A stretch of DNA of 64,000 nucleotides from Pleurostoma richardsiae (Eukaryota > Ascomycota > Sordariomycetes > Calosphaeriales > Pleurostomataceae): NCBI GenBank assembly GCA_030052745.1, contig JANBVO010000003.1:1364001-1428000 (forward strand), in the 5' to 3' direction. Position numbers and translations under genes: made by a program. Below, one piece after another: positions 36,258 to 48,300 of the stretch (its first letter is position 1; each line of letters begins with the position of its first letter). The notes beneath the pieces are model-generated. The model searched no databases, was not told where the DNA came from, and saw only the letters and a program-made list of their open reading frames with translations.

Positions 36258-37311
36258 TTAGCACCAGGCGCGGAAAGTCCAGCTATGGAGAGCAAAGATA
36301 ACGATGAGAGAGTGTGGGACAAGACTCACATCTGGGAAGCCGCGTCAGAGATGTACTGTTGGATCAGAGCACAATCGCAGCCGCTGTGACTAAGGATCTC
36401 GTTTTTTAGAGAGAGAACCTCCTCCTTCAGTGCGGTCGCCTGTGCATGCAGCTGCACGTTTAGTTGCTGTGCCTCTCTCTCCCTGATCTCGAGGTCATGT
36501 TCCTGATTTTTGATCTTTTGCCGGCACTTCCTGGCGGCCCGTCGGTTGCTCTCGAGCTGCCTTGTTTTCTTGCTTCCCGTCTCCACGACGGAGCCGACGG
36601 GGTCTGAGGCGCCCTCAGTCGCTTTGTCGCTCGGCGTCGAGCTCACGGCTGAGCCAGTGGAGCTGGAGCCTGAGCCGAATCGACGCGGCTGTGGCTGATG
36701 GTTGTTGCTGCTGTTGTTACTTAAACCAGAGTCCACTCTGCGCGGTGAAGGGCGGCCTTGCTGGCTTTGACGGACGGGTTCCGCAAGAGCCCAACTGCGA
36801 TCGGCCTGGGGACTGGCGACAGACGCGCAGTATGAGCCCGCGTTTCGGGCATCAGGGGATGCATCTGCGTCTCCCCAGAGGTCCTGCTTTTGTGGGTTAG
36901 CAAGTGGCGTGAGAGCGGGAGGTTGACGGACGACGATACCTCAAAGTAGGACTGAGGCATGTCCGGGTAGAGAGAGACGCTGCTCCCGAGTTCGTTGGGC
37001 ATGACGTCTGGATGACGGTAGTAGTGGTAAGGCGTGCCGGGCTCGACGTCGTCCGCGTTGTTAGTCGCCTCGGGGGGAAACTCTGCGGTTGCCGGACTGA
37101 AGAGAGCGGAGAAGGGGGAGCTGGCGGGCAGCGTCCCGAAGACGCTGCCAGGTGGTTCCATCATGATGGATGACTTTGCTGTCGGATGCCGAGGATGGGG
37201 GTCGAGACGAGGGCTGAACCTCTGCATTCCCTGCTGGATGTGATGATGGCCTGCAGTGACCTGGCCGGGCATCCGGTGATGGGGAAAGGGTGTTCGCTCA
37301 GCAACAGACAT
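36258..37311 (-). CDS. ATF/CREB-type bZIP transcription factor
   Basis: Minus-strand exons 37311-36940 and 36883-36330, joined by a 56-nt intron (GTATCG..GCTAACCC..AAAGCAG), with a likely last exon 36282-36258 after a 47-nt intron that begins with a perfect GTGAGT; about 316 residues. If that intron is retained, translation stops at 36326 after ATG (about 309 residues). Seen: Pro/His/Ser-rich N-terminal half, then a basic region KKTRQLESNRRAARKCRQK with NRRAARKCR at about 237-245 and a leucine-type zipper to about 292, followed by HSGCDCALIQQYI, a tail typical of fungal Atf proteins. Known: Atf-like bZIPs bind CRE (TGACGT-like) sites as dimers, often under stress-MAPK control. Which fungal Atf paralogue this is cannot be settled here. 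The acceptor is a CAG/AAG tandem, so one Gln may be included or not. Confidence 0.82.
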
Positions 37312-37972
37312 GTTTTACGTTGATCTGGAGACGATAGATGGGGAGGGGAGAAGCACGGCAGAGCAGGCCGGCGGGTGTGGCTCGTCTCGTGCCGCAGAAG
37401 CGCGAGCTCTGTTGGGCAACGCTGTACCTGGTACCTCAGCTTGTTGAATCGAAATGCGCAAATTGAAAAGGAGCGCGGGCGGCCGCTGCTGGCGATGAAA
37501 GGGCTCGCGCGCGCTCGCTGGCCCAAGAAAACTGTCGAGAGTGCCGCCGCCACGCCAGCCGAGGGGCAAGCAAGGCAGGCGGGTAGCGTATGGCGCGAGA
37601 CACAGGATGCTGGCGGCCGCAGCAAACCTGGAATGCCGCCAAAATCAATCGTGCCTCGAATTTCCCAAAGGACGTCGCGTAGGACAAATCGGAGCAGTGG
37701 GTGACTGGGCTCGCCTGCTTGACGGCGGCGAGCTGATGCGCGGAGCGACGCTGTAGGGTAGATATGGGCGGCGGCGGCGGCGAGCGGCGGGCCAAGCAAG
37801 CAAGCAGGCAATCAGCGGTTGGTCTGCAGAGAGCGCAGAGACCGGACAGCCTTGTAAAAGGTACGGGGATTACAGCAGAGACGGTGGGAGCATGGAAGGG
37901 GGGGCGAGAGGAAGCAGCGCAAATATGAGGGCAGCCAGTAGAGATGCCCCGGACGCGGGTCCGGCTCTCCTG

Positions 37973-38042
37973 ATTGGGCGTCGGAAATTGAACCGACGAG
38001 TGCGTGATTGGCTGCGCTGCCACCAATCGCCGCTCTGATTGG
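37973..38042. promoter_or_regulatory. Cluster of four CCAAT boxes
   Basis: Four CCAAT pentamers within 70 bp: ATTGG (CCAAT on minus) at 37973, 38007 and 38038, and CCAAT on plus at 38023. The spacing is 34, 16 and 15 bp, and the copies at 38007 and 38038 share the longer GATTGGCTGCG. It lies 660-730 bp upstream of the bZIP start. Known: CCAAT sites are bound by the Hap2/3/5 (CBC) complex in fungi. Inference: upstream regulatory element of the bZIP gene. Confidence 0.5.
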
Positions 38043-41000
38043 CTGCGCCGCTGCTTGTGGCTCCCGGCAACCGCAACCTCGTCCACCAGTCCGCCCCCGT
38101 GTGCGAAAAGCTGCCGCATACACACAACTCCCGCCCACCACCTCATCCATGCCTGGCGCGCCCCATAACTCCCTCGACTACTGCCGCTCCCGTTATCACC
38201 AACCTTCGCACCAAGGCCGCGACAACGACGGCAAGTGGCGACTTTGTCCGATCCCGGCCGTCTATGATCGTGTGTGTTCTGCTGTGCCGTCGTCCCTGCG
38301 GCCCTTTGTTTGTTAACCTCGGGATCCTGTTGCTGATATGATGATGTCGCCGGCCCCCTCCTACACTACCACTCTCGGCATACCCCATACTGCCCACATC
38401 GTCCAGATCCATCTCCTCGTTCGATAGAGGTCGACATCGAACGGTTGAGGCGTCATGGATCGCCGCTGGACCCGTGGCCAGAGCCACCTAGGCCGTCTGG
38501 CCGTCCGGCCGTCTCGACCTGCTAGCCTTCCTCCTCTTCCCCCGCGAACCGCCTTCCTGACCTCTTTGGAGTTGCCTCTGGCTGCTCTCCACAGGCCTCG
38601 GTCTCGGCTTTTCCTATCTGGGGTATCTGTCAAGAGTGAACAAGCCCTTCCGTGCGTGGGTCGGCCGCACGCCATCGGCTGCCGGTGCACAATGTCAAAG
38701 TTTTTGATGTGTCTAGTTTCACTTTCCCGTCTGCTAACGCCAAACCTTCGTGTCCCCGTGGCGTTCCTGCAAGAGTAGGCAGGCAGACAAATTAGCCGAC
38801 TCAGAAGGGAGACAGAAGCTCTCCGAGCCAGCCATGGTTTCCGTCGCATGCACACGGCAAGAGCTGCTTCAGGCAGGCCGTGACGGCAGAGACAATCGAG
38901 TCATGGATGGCGTCTTTCAGTCCCAATGGCATTCTTCGTAAAACAGAGAAGCAGTGACTGTCCCGTCTCCGGAATCACTGAGTGACTATGGGCCGCATTC
39001 ATCGCGGTACTTTTCCATGTGGCCAAGTCAACATGTGCTTACCGTGCTTCCACCTCCAACATACGCTCCAGCGATGACATCGACTACTACCAACAGGAAG
39101 GCAATGGAGCGGAAGTGGTTGTGTGGAGCAGCTTGACTCTTTCTTATTGTGCTTCCGAGGCTACATGACGAAGCTTGGTCCCTAGCTCTCCTCTCAGGAG
39201 GTCGAAACCTTATAGTGGGTGTAGTATTGTCCCAGGTTTTGGACTAACTTGTTCATCTAGGGAGCTCCCACTATCCAAATCCTTGGCACCGACATGTCAG
39301 TTTAGCAAGAACCGGGTCTATATCCGACTGGAGAAAGGCCCGATACGTCTCTGATTTCTTCGCGCCCCGTACAGAATAAGCGGGGAGCTGGTAATATTAC
39401 CCCCTTCAAGAAGCCTACTGTTGATCTGCGCTTGTTTCTTCCCAAGAACGCTTGATCTATCAGATCTCTATTTGCTTTGACATCTACTCTGTAGCTAGAC
39501 CCTTCCAGAGATGCGCACATCTCCTCGATGGAAGCCATATCGCGTGGCATAACACATCAACTCTCACTTTCGGCTGTTGTTCTCCTCTTTCGGTTCATGG
39601 TCTGGCTGAATACTCCCCCCGTAAGTTGCGTAGAGTTACCTACCGGGTGGCTGGCTCTGACCCAACATCGTCCATTTGATTTGCTTGAGGTCCGTGGCAA
39701 CCCCTGCGCATTTGCCAGCCCCCTTCTCCCCTTCCGGGCCGCCGCACTCTTCTCCACGGGGCTCCTTACATACTATTCTTCCTAGCACCACCCTCCATAC
39801 TTGATCGGAACTGGTACCATTCATCAGCATTGTTGATCCTTTCCCCCAGGCGGACACAGTGAGACTTGACCGCTTCCTTGTCTTGTCCAACCGCCCGGCC
39901 AATGCGGATTATATGCACCAGAATCAGGCTTCACGCCGACACCGCAGGCGGGGCTGCATCTTTGTGTCATGATGGCTGCGCTCACCGGCAGTGACGAGCC
40001 GTCCCGACCCCTTCGCGGTGCTCGTCTGTCTTGGAATGGCTCGAGCTGCTTGCAGGACGGCTTCTTAGACCGCTGATCCCACGCCAATCTAGGCATGGAC
40101 ACTCGACTCCCACCCAAACCCGATGCTTGGCCGTGATCGAGTTTTCGAACTGCAGCTTCGCAACCATAATCCCTCCCCTTCTTTCCACTCGGAACCATTG
40201 TTCTGACTCAACACGGCTGCTGACAGCCGCGTGCATGCTCCTATGACTGCCAGCTCTGCTCGGAATCTCGAACCACGGAAGATCCTAGACTCAGAATCGA
40301 ACCTTCGGGTACCCACTAGCAGGACTTCTGCCGTACTGTCACCCTTTTCGACACGCCCCTGTCACCTTCCTCGTGCTCAATCATTGGCCGCTGCATGTCG
40401 TCGTCACACATGGCATGAATACCACAGCCGAGGAGGTTGTTTACCCCGAATATCGGAAATCTCTCACGAGCTTGCCACCGACAGCGTCCCCCTCGATTAC
40501 AAATGCGAAACAATCAGACGCCATTCCAACACCATACAAGCCTTCGACTGGGAGAGGTCCACGACCTTCCTAGAAAGTCGACGCTGGATATAATGGCACC
40601 CGAGTTCGTGGAAGATGGCTGCCGGACACAGACAACATCGCTGACGCCGATTGGGAGCTGAATATGGTGAAACAACAGGTAGTGGCAGCCATGATGACAC
40701 TGGCATGTAGCTGCCAAGCCACTATGGTGAAGTCCACCACAGTTGTTGTCTCGCGTCAACAATAGTCTGTCAGTTCAGAGCTGTCATGGGCCTCGCGTCA
40801 TTATCAGATCCGGAGGGAAACCACCGCGGCGCTGGACGTACATACGACCCCTGAATATCGCAGGCACCACCAGTTCCATGACGCGTTGCTTAGCAGTGGT
40901 GATGAGGAGGATATCCATAACCCCCTTTCCTCCAACGGTAAGAGTACCCGAGCTGTAGTCAACGAGCCATGCACCTGTGCGAGCAACGGCTAAATGCGGA

Positions 41001-41067
41001 CCTCCTGAGGCTCTAGACCAGTGTGCCTAAGTGTGCCTTGAGTGACCATGAGACTTGGCTGTATCTG

Positions 41068-41421
41068 CTACATCGGATGTGACGAGAAAGGCGTCCTATA
41101 TCTCTGCCGAGGCTTGTGCTTACCATGGGCACAAGCCGTTGGACCGATCATCGGCTGTGATGAGGAATCAGATTTGCTCTCCCAGCTGCGCCCCTGCAAG
41201 TCAATGGCACCTCGCCACGAAGTACTCGGGCTAAGAACACTGACAGGTCGGAAGGACAGGGTATATTCGGCTGGGAATAAGACGTCAAGGGGAATAAAGA
41301 CGTCAAAAAGGGTCCTTATGACTTCATAATCGAAGATCTGCTGGCAGCCATCAGCAAAGTACATGATGCGCCCGTGGAGATCTTGACAATCGTATGGGCA
41401 ATCCGATCCAATCCCCCACAT
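41068..41421 (-). CDS. Candidate orphan open frame, 117 codons
   Basis: An ATG-started minus-strand frame that reads MWGIGSDCPYDCQDLHG and includes a hydrophobic, protein-like stretch (FDYEVIRTLFDVFIPLDVLF), but later becomes Ser/Gln/Pro-rich. No family is recognised and no splice partner is convincing. It could be chance, or a worn remnant of an exon. Confidence 0.2.
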   Translation of the reverse strand: MWGIGSDCPYDCQDLHGRIMYFADGCQQIFDYEVIRTLFDVFIPLDVLFPAEYTLSFRPVSVLSPSTSWRGAIDLQGRSWESKSDSSSQPMIGPTACAHGKHKPRQRYRTPFSSHPM

Positions 41422-42139
41422 CTGCCATCCCGCTGACCTGGTTTCCCTGTCCTACCCCCGTCCTGGGAGTCCCCCGTCTTACTGGCTCGGATCTGGCTCC
41501 AGCCCGCATTCTCCAACCACAGAGAGAGAAGCCGTATCTGTCGTGGCGATCCAAGTCCGTAAGCACACGTAGATCATATGTCCGCCAGCCGATTTTCCGG
41601 TACCTTTCTGAAGAGACCTTGGCACGAGGTAAGAGATGCTTCATTTTGTCAAGTACAGAAGTACCCCCTTCGGAGGAAGAGTCCGGTGGCACGTGCATGG
41701 TCACGTGTTGACTCTGACCTTACCCCTTTACCCCTATTCCACCTGAGTATCGCCAGCCGCTCAGGGGTATCGACAGGAGAGAAAAGTTACACAAGAGAAA
41801 TTGACTAAGTCGAAGAATACAGAAGGAGAAGAAAGAAGACTTTCATAAAGGCTCATAAGATGGTCTCATACCACATATAATAGACACAGCAACAGCCCCT
41901 TTTCCGCGCGGACAAGCCCCCGTTCACAATGGCTCCGACCCACGGACGCTGGACGCACTCTCCACTGGCTGTCTTCTCCTGTGACATATGACAATACCTC
42001 CCGGTGAGTCACGGAATTGTAGAAGAGACGTCTCCCCAACTACCACGAACCACAGCCAGGGCACCTACCGCTTAAGGCTACCAGCATGTCGTCTACCCTT
42101 TCGTGTAACCACCAGCTAACAGCATGGAGACTCGGACGG

Positions 42140-43097
42140 TTAACACCCCTTGGGGCGATGACCCTTCCGCTGCTCCTTGACAAACTGAGCCGTCTCCTTC
42201 TGCCTCTTCCTCCTCGCCGCCAGCCGCACCGCGCTGCCCTCCTGCCCCGGCGGTGCCACGTCGACCCCTTCCGGGTAGTACTCTCCGGGGATGCTGCAGA
42301 AAGTCATGTAAACGGACAATCCCTAGCATCTGGCCGCCTTGGCCTGAGAAGGAGAGTTCAACTTACCCCATGGTGTGGGCATCGACAGCCAGGGATGAGC
42401 TGGTCAGCGTCGGCGACACGAGGTCATCCTCCTCCTCATACTCGTCCTCCACGACCGACTGGAAGCGGTAGTCCCAGCCTGTATTCGCGCCTTCACCACC
42501 GCCGTGCGAGGCGGCATGCATCTCGGCGCCCTGGAAGCGGTCTCCGACCCCTGACAGGGTACGCCGGCGCGACCGCCGCATCGGGTGCAACACGCCCGGG
42601 GAGGCCATGGCAAGCACGGGCGATGAGGGCTCCGGGTCCGTAGCCTCAAAGGCCTGGCCGGCAGTGTTGAGTTCACCTCTGTCCGTAGACCCGGTCAGGG
42701 AGACACGCCTGCCGGCGTAGTATCCGGACGTCCCGCCGGCCGAGGCCCTCGGCGACGAGCTGAAGGGCGGAGACTGGATGCTGGTGTCGCCGGTGCGGTA
42801 TGATGTGTATGAGGAGGCAGGGTCGAAGATATCAGACTCTCTCTGGGACTGTGGGAGGTACGTGTGGTGCTGCGAAGCGGTAGATGGCGACGAGGGTGGG
42901 TCTTCGGCGTCTTGGTAGTGGTAGTCCTGGGGAGAGTACGACCCGACGTCTTGGGGGTAGGGATGGTCATACGGGGCCTCGTAATCCTGGATAGAACTAT
43001 CAGAGAGCTCAGTATTGACAAAGGTTTCATGTCGCGTGAGGGAAGGCCGGCGGCTAGCCCGGGGGTTGTGGTTCGGACTGCGAGGATCGGCAGACAT
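42140..43097 (-). CDS. Hypothetical disordered Ser/Pro/Tyr-rich protein
   Basis: Exons 43097-42367 and 42293-42140, intron 73 nt (GTAAGT..TTCTGCAG), 294 residues, not recognised. Seen: a polar N-terminal two-thirds rich in Ser, Pro, Tyr, Asp and Gln (for example QDYHYQDAEDPPSSP and HHTYLPQ), a short Arg patch (MRRSRRRTLSG), an acidic patch (VVEDEYEEEDD), and a basic C-terminus RRKRQKE..FVKEQRKGHRPKGC supplied by the second exon. No membrane segment or signal peptide. The start is the first ATG after a TATA box; an upstream in-frame extension begins only at TTG. Inference: cytosolic or nuclear, intrinsically disordered, perhaps a fungus-specific conserved gene, since exon 2 keeps a clean, charged, protein-like ending. 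No function is proposed. Confidence 0.7.
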
Positions 43098-43163
43098 CTT
43101 GCTTGTGATGGGTTTGTCTGCCGGTCTTCCTTTCTCTGACGGACGAGGGGTCTTCAACGCTGT

Positions 43164-43171
43164 CTTATATA
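43164..43171 (-). promoter_or_regulatory. TATA box of the 294-residue hypothetical gene
   Basis: TATATAAG on the minus strand, 67-74 nt upstream of the ATG at 43097. Confidence 0.5.
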
Positions 43172-44754
43172 GTGGATAGACGTGATGTATGGCGGAGTAT
43201 GAAGACTGTAACTCTGATTACGATGGATGCCGAACTATCGAGGCTCTGCTCGAGAGGAGAAAGGAGTGAGACGAGGCTGTCATAGCATCTAGCACCACTC
43301 CAGCGGCTACGGCGCTTCCTGTGTCTATTTAAAGCGTAAGAAGCCAAAGGCGGCTGGCTGTTTTGGCATCTGGTGCCGACCACACATGCCGCCAGAGTAC
43401 AGCAGGCTGAAGGAGATCTGCGAGAGCCCGAGAGCTGTCTTACCGATGAAGCCCGATGGAGCAACAACGGCTCGGTCTGGGTCGTCCCGTCGCGGCCTCC
43501 AACTCTCTGCTCTGCCAAGCCTCCTCCGTCTCATCTAGGGGGGAGGGAAGAAGGGGAGGGGAGGGCGGGAGAAGGTTATTCGTTGGTTCTCGCTGCCCTA
43601 AGTCAGCCATGATGTGGATGAGCCCATTTACGGCAGTCACTATATTCGGCTTTGAATATCTGCCGGACTGGACCACGGTCACCTTTTGGTCTCGACCGAA
43701 CCATTTGACAGCGCAAGCCGAGCTGCCGTCATGCAGGGCTGAAAGCTAGGCAGAGCGTCCCGGGGCTTCTGCAACATGCTCAAGGATATCAGGCGATCAG
43801 GCGAAAGGCGCGTATGCATAGTCGCTATTTTACTCGGACCTTTTGGGACTGGGAGAAGCCTTTCAAGTAACGAAAAAAGCAAGACGCCGTTGCCGCCATG
43901 AAGGAAAATTGCGGTCTGCGTGGTGCTGATCTGGCCTGAGATACCTCATCCGGCTGGCTTCGTGTCACACACACCAAAATAGCTTCACACCATCTACGTT
44001 CTAGGCTTGCGATGTGGGTGTGCAGTTTTCCTTGGAAGCAAGTTTTCTGCTATTCTAATTTTTTGACTCGCTGCAGAGACGCCAGGAGCAGCGAGACTCG
44101 CTTCTTGCTCAATAGTGGGAGGTACAGCGTCTCCCAGCGACAGCGACCATCTCTCCCTGAGATGTCAAGAAGATACTGTCCCATTGGAATAGTTCCACGT
44201 CCCGAAGCCTCCACCCTGAAGGTAGATCCTGTCTGTGGAAGACAGATTTAGTATTAGGCAGGCTCGATTGATTCCGCACTGGGCTTTTACATGGTTCGAC
44301 TTGCCCGCCCGAAGGTCCCAATCGTGCAGGTAGATGTACGGGCCACTGGACGGCAATCCTGCAGCCACAACACCATTCGGTGCCCGGGCGTGTGTTCGGT
44401 AACCAGTTCGTCTGCGCAGGTTGCACGAGTCCATATTGAGCTAGCCCTTGCTGTCCAGCTACACCTAGATTGTCTCTGTTCACTTTGTGAGAAGAAGGCA
44501 TCGCTACGACTCAGGTAGGACCTCGACCGTCTGCCTCGGTAGAAGTTTTCTGTGGAAAGGCGACTGCAGCAATTTGATTCCACTTCTATCAGATGTAAAA
44601 CAAGAGAGCTACAGCTAATCGCTAAACAATCTATAATGTGCAATCGACCAGATGCCTAGACCTGAATCTAACTTCCTCGGCTTTACGCCTTTCCAACGCT
44701 TCAAGGAATACAATCTGGATGAAGCAACGAAATCACAAGGAAACCTCGCTGACA
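43172..44754. other. Intergenic region
   Basis: About 1.6 kb without a supported gene. A minus-strand frame at 44165-44434 starting MDSCNLRRRTGYR contains a protein-like piece (GPYIYLHDWDLRAGKSNH) but has no signal peptide, known motif or splice partner. A polypurine run (GGGGGGAGGGAAGAAGGGGA near 43540-43560) is the only compositional feature. Confidence 0.35.
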
Positions 44755-45320
44755 CTAGACATTATTCTTCTTTACATGGCCATGGCTTTCACTTCCATGG
44801 TGATGACGGCGGCGCTTATCTGTATGCTTCTTGCGAGCTCCCGAGCCGGAGTCCACACCCTGCCCCTGGATGGTATGACGGATCTCGTCCTTGTGAGCCC
44901 GCTTAGTCCCCTTAGGGTTAGCACCGTACTGATCCCGGATGCCGTATGTATTTGCTTGTTGGTTCAAGTAATCTTCCGTGCGCTGTCGAGTGGCATCGTC
45001 CCCATTGATCTGAAGGGGCCATCCCTGACGGCAAGCGTCACCAGGCTCCGCGCCGTCGAAGCTGCGCAAAACATGACAATAAGAGCCAAGTTGGAGTAAG
45101 GTGATAATGTAGACGTTACCAACCTTCCTGGTCTAGCATCCAGCGAACTTCTTCCGTCCGGGCCGCCTGGGGGATACTGAGTGTTGGGAGGCATCGAGCT
45201 ACTCTGCGCTCCGCTCCAAGTGTCCTCGGCAGGCCTCTGACTACTTTGGGTAGGGTACGTGTACGCATACCGAGGGTCGTATGACGTGGAATTAAAGTTC
45301 GGGTTGTTGGTGTTGGACAT
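44755..45320 (-). CDS. Hypothetical small polar protein
   Basis: Exons 45320-45124 and 45061-44755, 62-nt intron with a weak donor (GTTGGT) and GCGCAG acceptor, 167 residues; the splice keeps the frame (RPGSFDGAEPGD). Not recognised. Seen: an Asn/Ser/Tyr/Pro/Gln-rich first exon beginning MSNTNNPNFNSTSYDPRY, then LNQQANTYGIRDQYGANPKG, and a Lys/His/Arg-rich C-terminus ending HHHGSESHGHVKKNNV. No signal peptide or membrane segment. A TATTTAA box lies at 45483-45489, about 165 nt upstream. Inference: intrinsically disordered, possibly nucleic-acid- or metal-binding by its His/Lys tail, but that is only composition. The weak donor is the main doubt about the gene model. Confidence 0.55.
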
Positions 45321-48300
45321 TGTGCAAAGTAGATAAGGATGAGAACGGGCTTCGTCGTTAAGGAAAGACGGTTCGCTATGTGCGAGATTCGGGACGAGTG
45401 AAAAGTGTCTTTTAAGTGTTCAGTAGCTTGCGAGGGATGGAGATGTTGCTTCGGAACCAAAACACAGTATCGGCCTGACCCCTTAAATAACTGAATCTGC
45501 TCTCGATTCGGCGAGGTTGAGCGACAGGTTGAATATGAGGCGACCACCAGTCATCCGGGCATCCACCGGTGGAAAGCTTCTCGCCGACATTGTTGAGTCC
45601 GCCTCGCCGTGACTGTGGCAGTATTATGGCTTCCAACTGTCTTTTCAAGGCTGTCTTCACGGCTCTGTGCCGGTTAGCAATGCAAGGACGTGGATACGTT
45701 CACACGAGCGCCTGACTCTTCGCGCGCCACGGGCTCAGCATCGCCAAGGTTGATTCAGAGACTGAGGCGGGCATTGTGGGAGTGGAAGATTCGCTGTATA
45801 TGCTGTCTCACGGTAGAGCAAGGATAAAAGGCTTGGATTTCGGGATAATCGATAGCTCAGCGACATAGGGCAGAATCGTACTGAGGGGCGGTGCAGCATC
45901 TTCTGGGCCGGGCGCATGAAGAGGCGATTCGGAGGCGGATTACGATTTTGGGGCTGCCAAAGTCTTTTCGTTCGTCGGCTTGGAGTCGAGCTTTAAGCAA
46001 TCCGGTCGGGATCGCGCAGAGAGGGAAGACTTGAGCAATAGTGATGCACGAATTGCCCACCAGCATTGCTTCACGTCAAGGACAGGGCGACATCAACGCC
46101 TCTGTCAGAGGAAGAGACACGGAGGTATTATCGAGAAACGCTGGGGACTCCCTCATATTTGTAGCAACGACGATATCAATGTGCAGTTTCCCCTGCATCT
46201 CGGCTACCTGACAGCAAGGCAAGCCTCGTACTCATAAGTACCGCCCGGTATCCAGGCTGTCCCGCCAATGTACAGACGCCTAGCGTACAGCCGCCGGCAG
46301 AGGGGACATGGGTCCTGGTGATCCCAGGGGGGCGTTAGAGTGGCTGCAGCTGGCTGTTCTGGTCTTGCCGTCCCACTTGCTTATGACAATGTCTACACTC
46401 GGGCCAAGATGAATGGGGTCGTTGGTGTGATCTTCGAAGAAGCAGACAGTGTAGCGTCGTTGCGTCGGCACGACCCCGTGTTAAGCTCCAGGCGGAGGAA
46501 CAGACTGCTCTCTTCCCTTTTCCGGGGATGGACAGCGGGACATTTCCGGAGCATCACATACGACAGCGTGGGACTAGCAGTGACGCCCTCCGATGAAAGC
46601 GGAATATGTCTGTAGCCGCGTTTGAGAACACGGAGCAGCATGCAACTAAACGACGATCGCTTCCTAGATCGCTTCGCCTAGCCTGCCCGCCTCCTGTTAC
46701 CTCAACTCAAAGCTGAAGCTGAAGCGGCGTCCTCAGCATGCAAGACATATCCTCTAGCGACGCATCTCTTCGTCATCCATCGCTGCCCTCAAGCCATGAC
46801 CTGGTCAGGGAACACTGGAAGTCGCAGGGAAGTGGGGGAACCAGCCGAGGGATAACAAGCCATAGTCTATCGAAAGCTTATCCTCAATCATATCATACAG
46901 CCATTTCTCTAACGACTTCAATATAGGTAAGGCTCTGCTAAGAATAAGGGGAGACTGACGAGTACTGGGATAGTTCGCCAGGCTCATCATATCGCTGGTT
47001 CATCCGCAGAGTTAAGCGCTGGCTATTATTGTGAGGGAGGGGGACACCTGTGGTTCGGGGTGTGCTAGTTCTCCGCAAACAGATGATGAATCACGGCAGA
47101 GAACACCCTTTTCGACGGCGACAGCCACACAGTCCCCACAGGCAACACGGCAGAGATGCACCCGTCTCTTTTGGAGAATACAAAAGCAACCTACATAACC
47201 GGTGAATGCAGCTAAAGCCACAAGGTGAATGCCTCATGCATTAAACTCGGTTCCAGCTGCAGCATCCAGCAGCTGATAATGCAGCCGCGGGCATTGGCTT
47301 AGCATGGGTTGGGAGCGGCCGTCCGGGCCGGATCTAGGAGTCGGCAATGGGGCGAGTCACGTAGCAGGGTAGAGCGAGGGAACGGGAAAAGCGTCGCGGC
47401 TGCGAGACGTAACTCAATTGCAGAACTATCTAAAATGCAGTCCAATGACGGTCCGGAAGGTGTGGGACGGTCTCTTTGCTTCGGTGTAAGTGATGCTTGG
47501 CATCTCCGACAACACCATCAGGGCTACCCGTCTCCAGAGGCCTGCCGTATTATTTAGCTCCCCCTCCCACCGCGCCGGGAGCTTCATTGCTGCCATCACT
47601 CTTCCCCCCGGAGCCGACGCCGGTACTGCCTTGAGCATTGTCCTGGCTCTGGTTGACGTGACTGTTAGCTGCCGGACTGTCAGGAAAATGAGATCGGGCT
47701 TTATCCTCACCACAGGCGGCGCCACCGGAGAGCTTTTCTTATCTCTTGACTTGTCAGTCTCGGTGTCGGACCTTTGGTCTAGTTAGAACGGCATCTCTAG
47801 CTCTTTCCGACGAAGGGAACTAACCCCTGATTGACTACCATGGACTCCCCGGACAAACTCCGTGTCATAGACTGGGACATGTTCTTTGAGTTGCCGAAAC
47901 GAAGATAGTTCTAAGAACTCAAACTATTGTAGAAGTGACTGTCCGAAGAAGGTTGTTGAGGAGCTTTGCCTCCCTCTCCGTCGAGGTGTCGCTCTTTATC
48001 ATCCTTCGATGTCTTCTGCCACAGACCCAACCGCAACAATGCCCAATGGTCTTCCCAGAGCGCCGCAAACTGAGGCTTTCATCACGCGCAAGACCCCCTA
48101 TCGAATGGACTTGACCGGTATGGAATATCGTGGTTTGTGCTGGCCAGTATCATGGCGCAACCCACGAGAATTCCGCCGGCGGCAGGGGCCCCCTAGCTCA
48201 CGGGAACGTCTACGGCCCTTGTCCAAGATAACCTGAATTCACATCCGTCTTCGCAATAGCAACATCACGTCGTATATCAAGGGAGACGTGGCTCATTCTG

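Larger units (their letters stand above)
37312..42139. other. Long intergenic region downstream of 37.3 kb
   Basis: About 4.8 kb without a confident gene. The left kilobase is the bZIP promoter, GC-rich, with a CCAAT-box cluster (listed separately). The rest has only short overlapping frames; the one with the most protein-like composition (41068-41421, minus) is listed as a low-confidence candidate. A C/T-rich strand from about 38330 to 38600 has no gene behind it that I can support. Confidence 0.45.
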
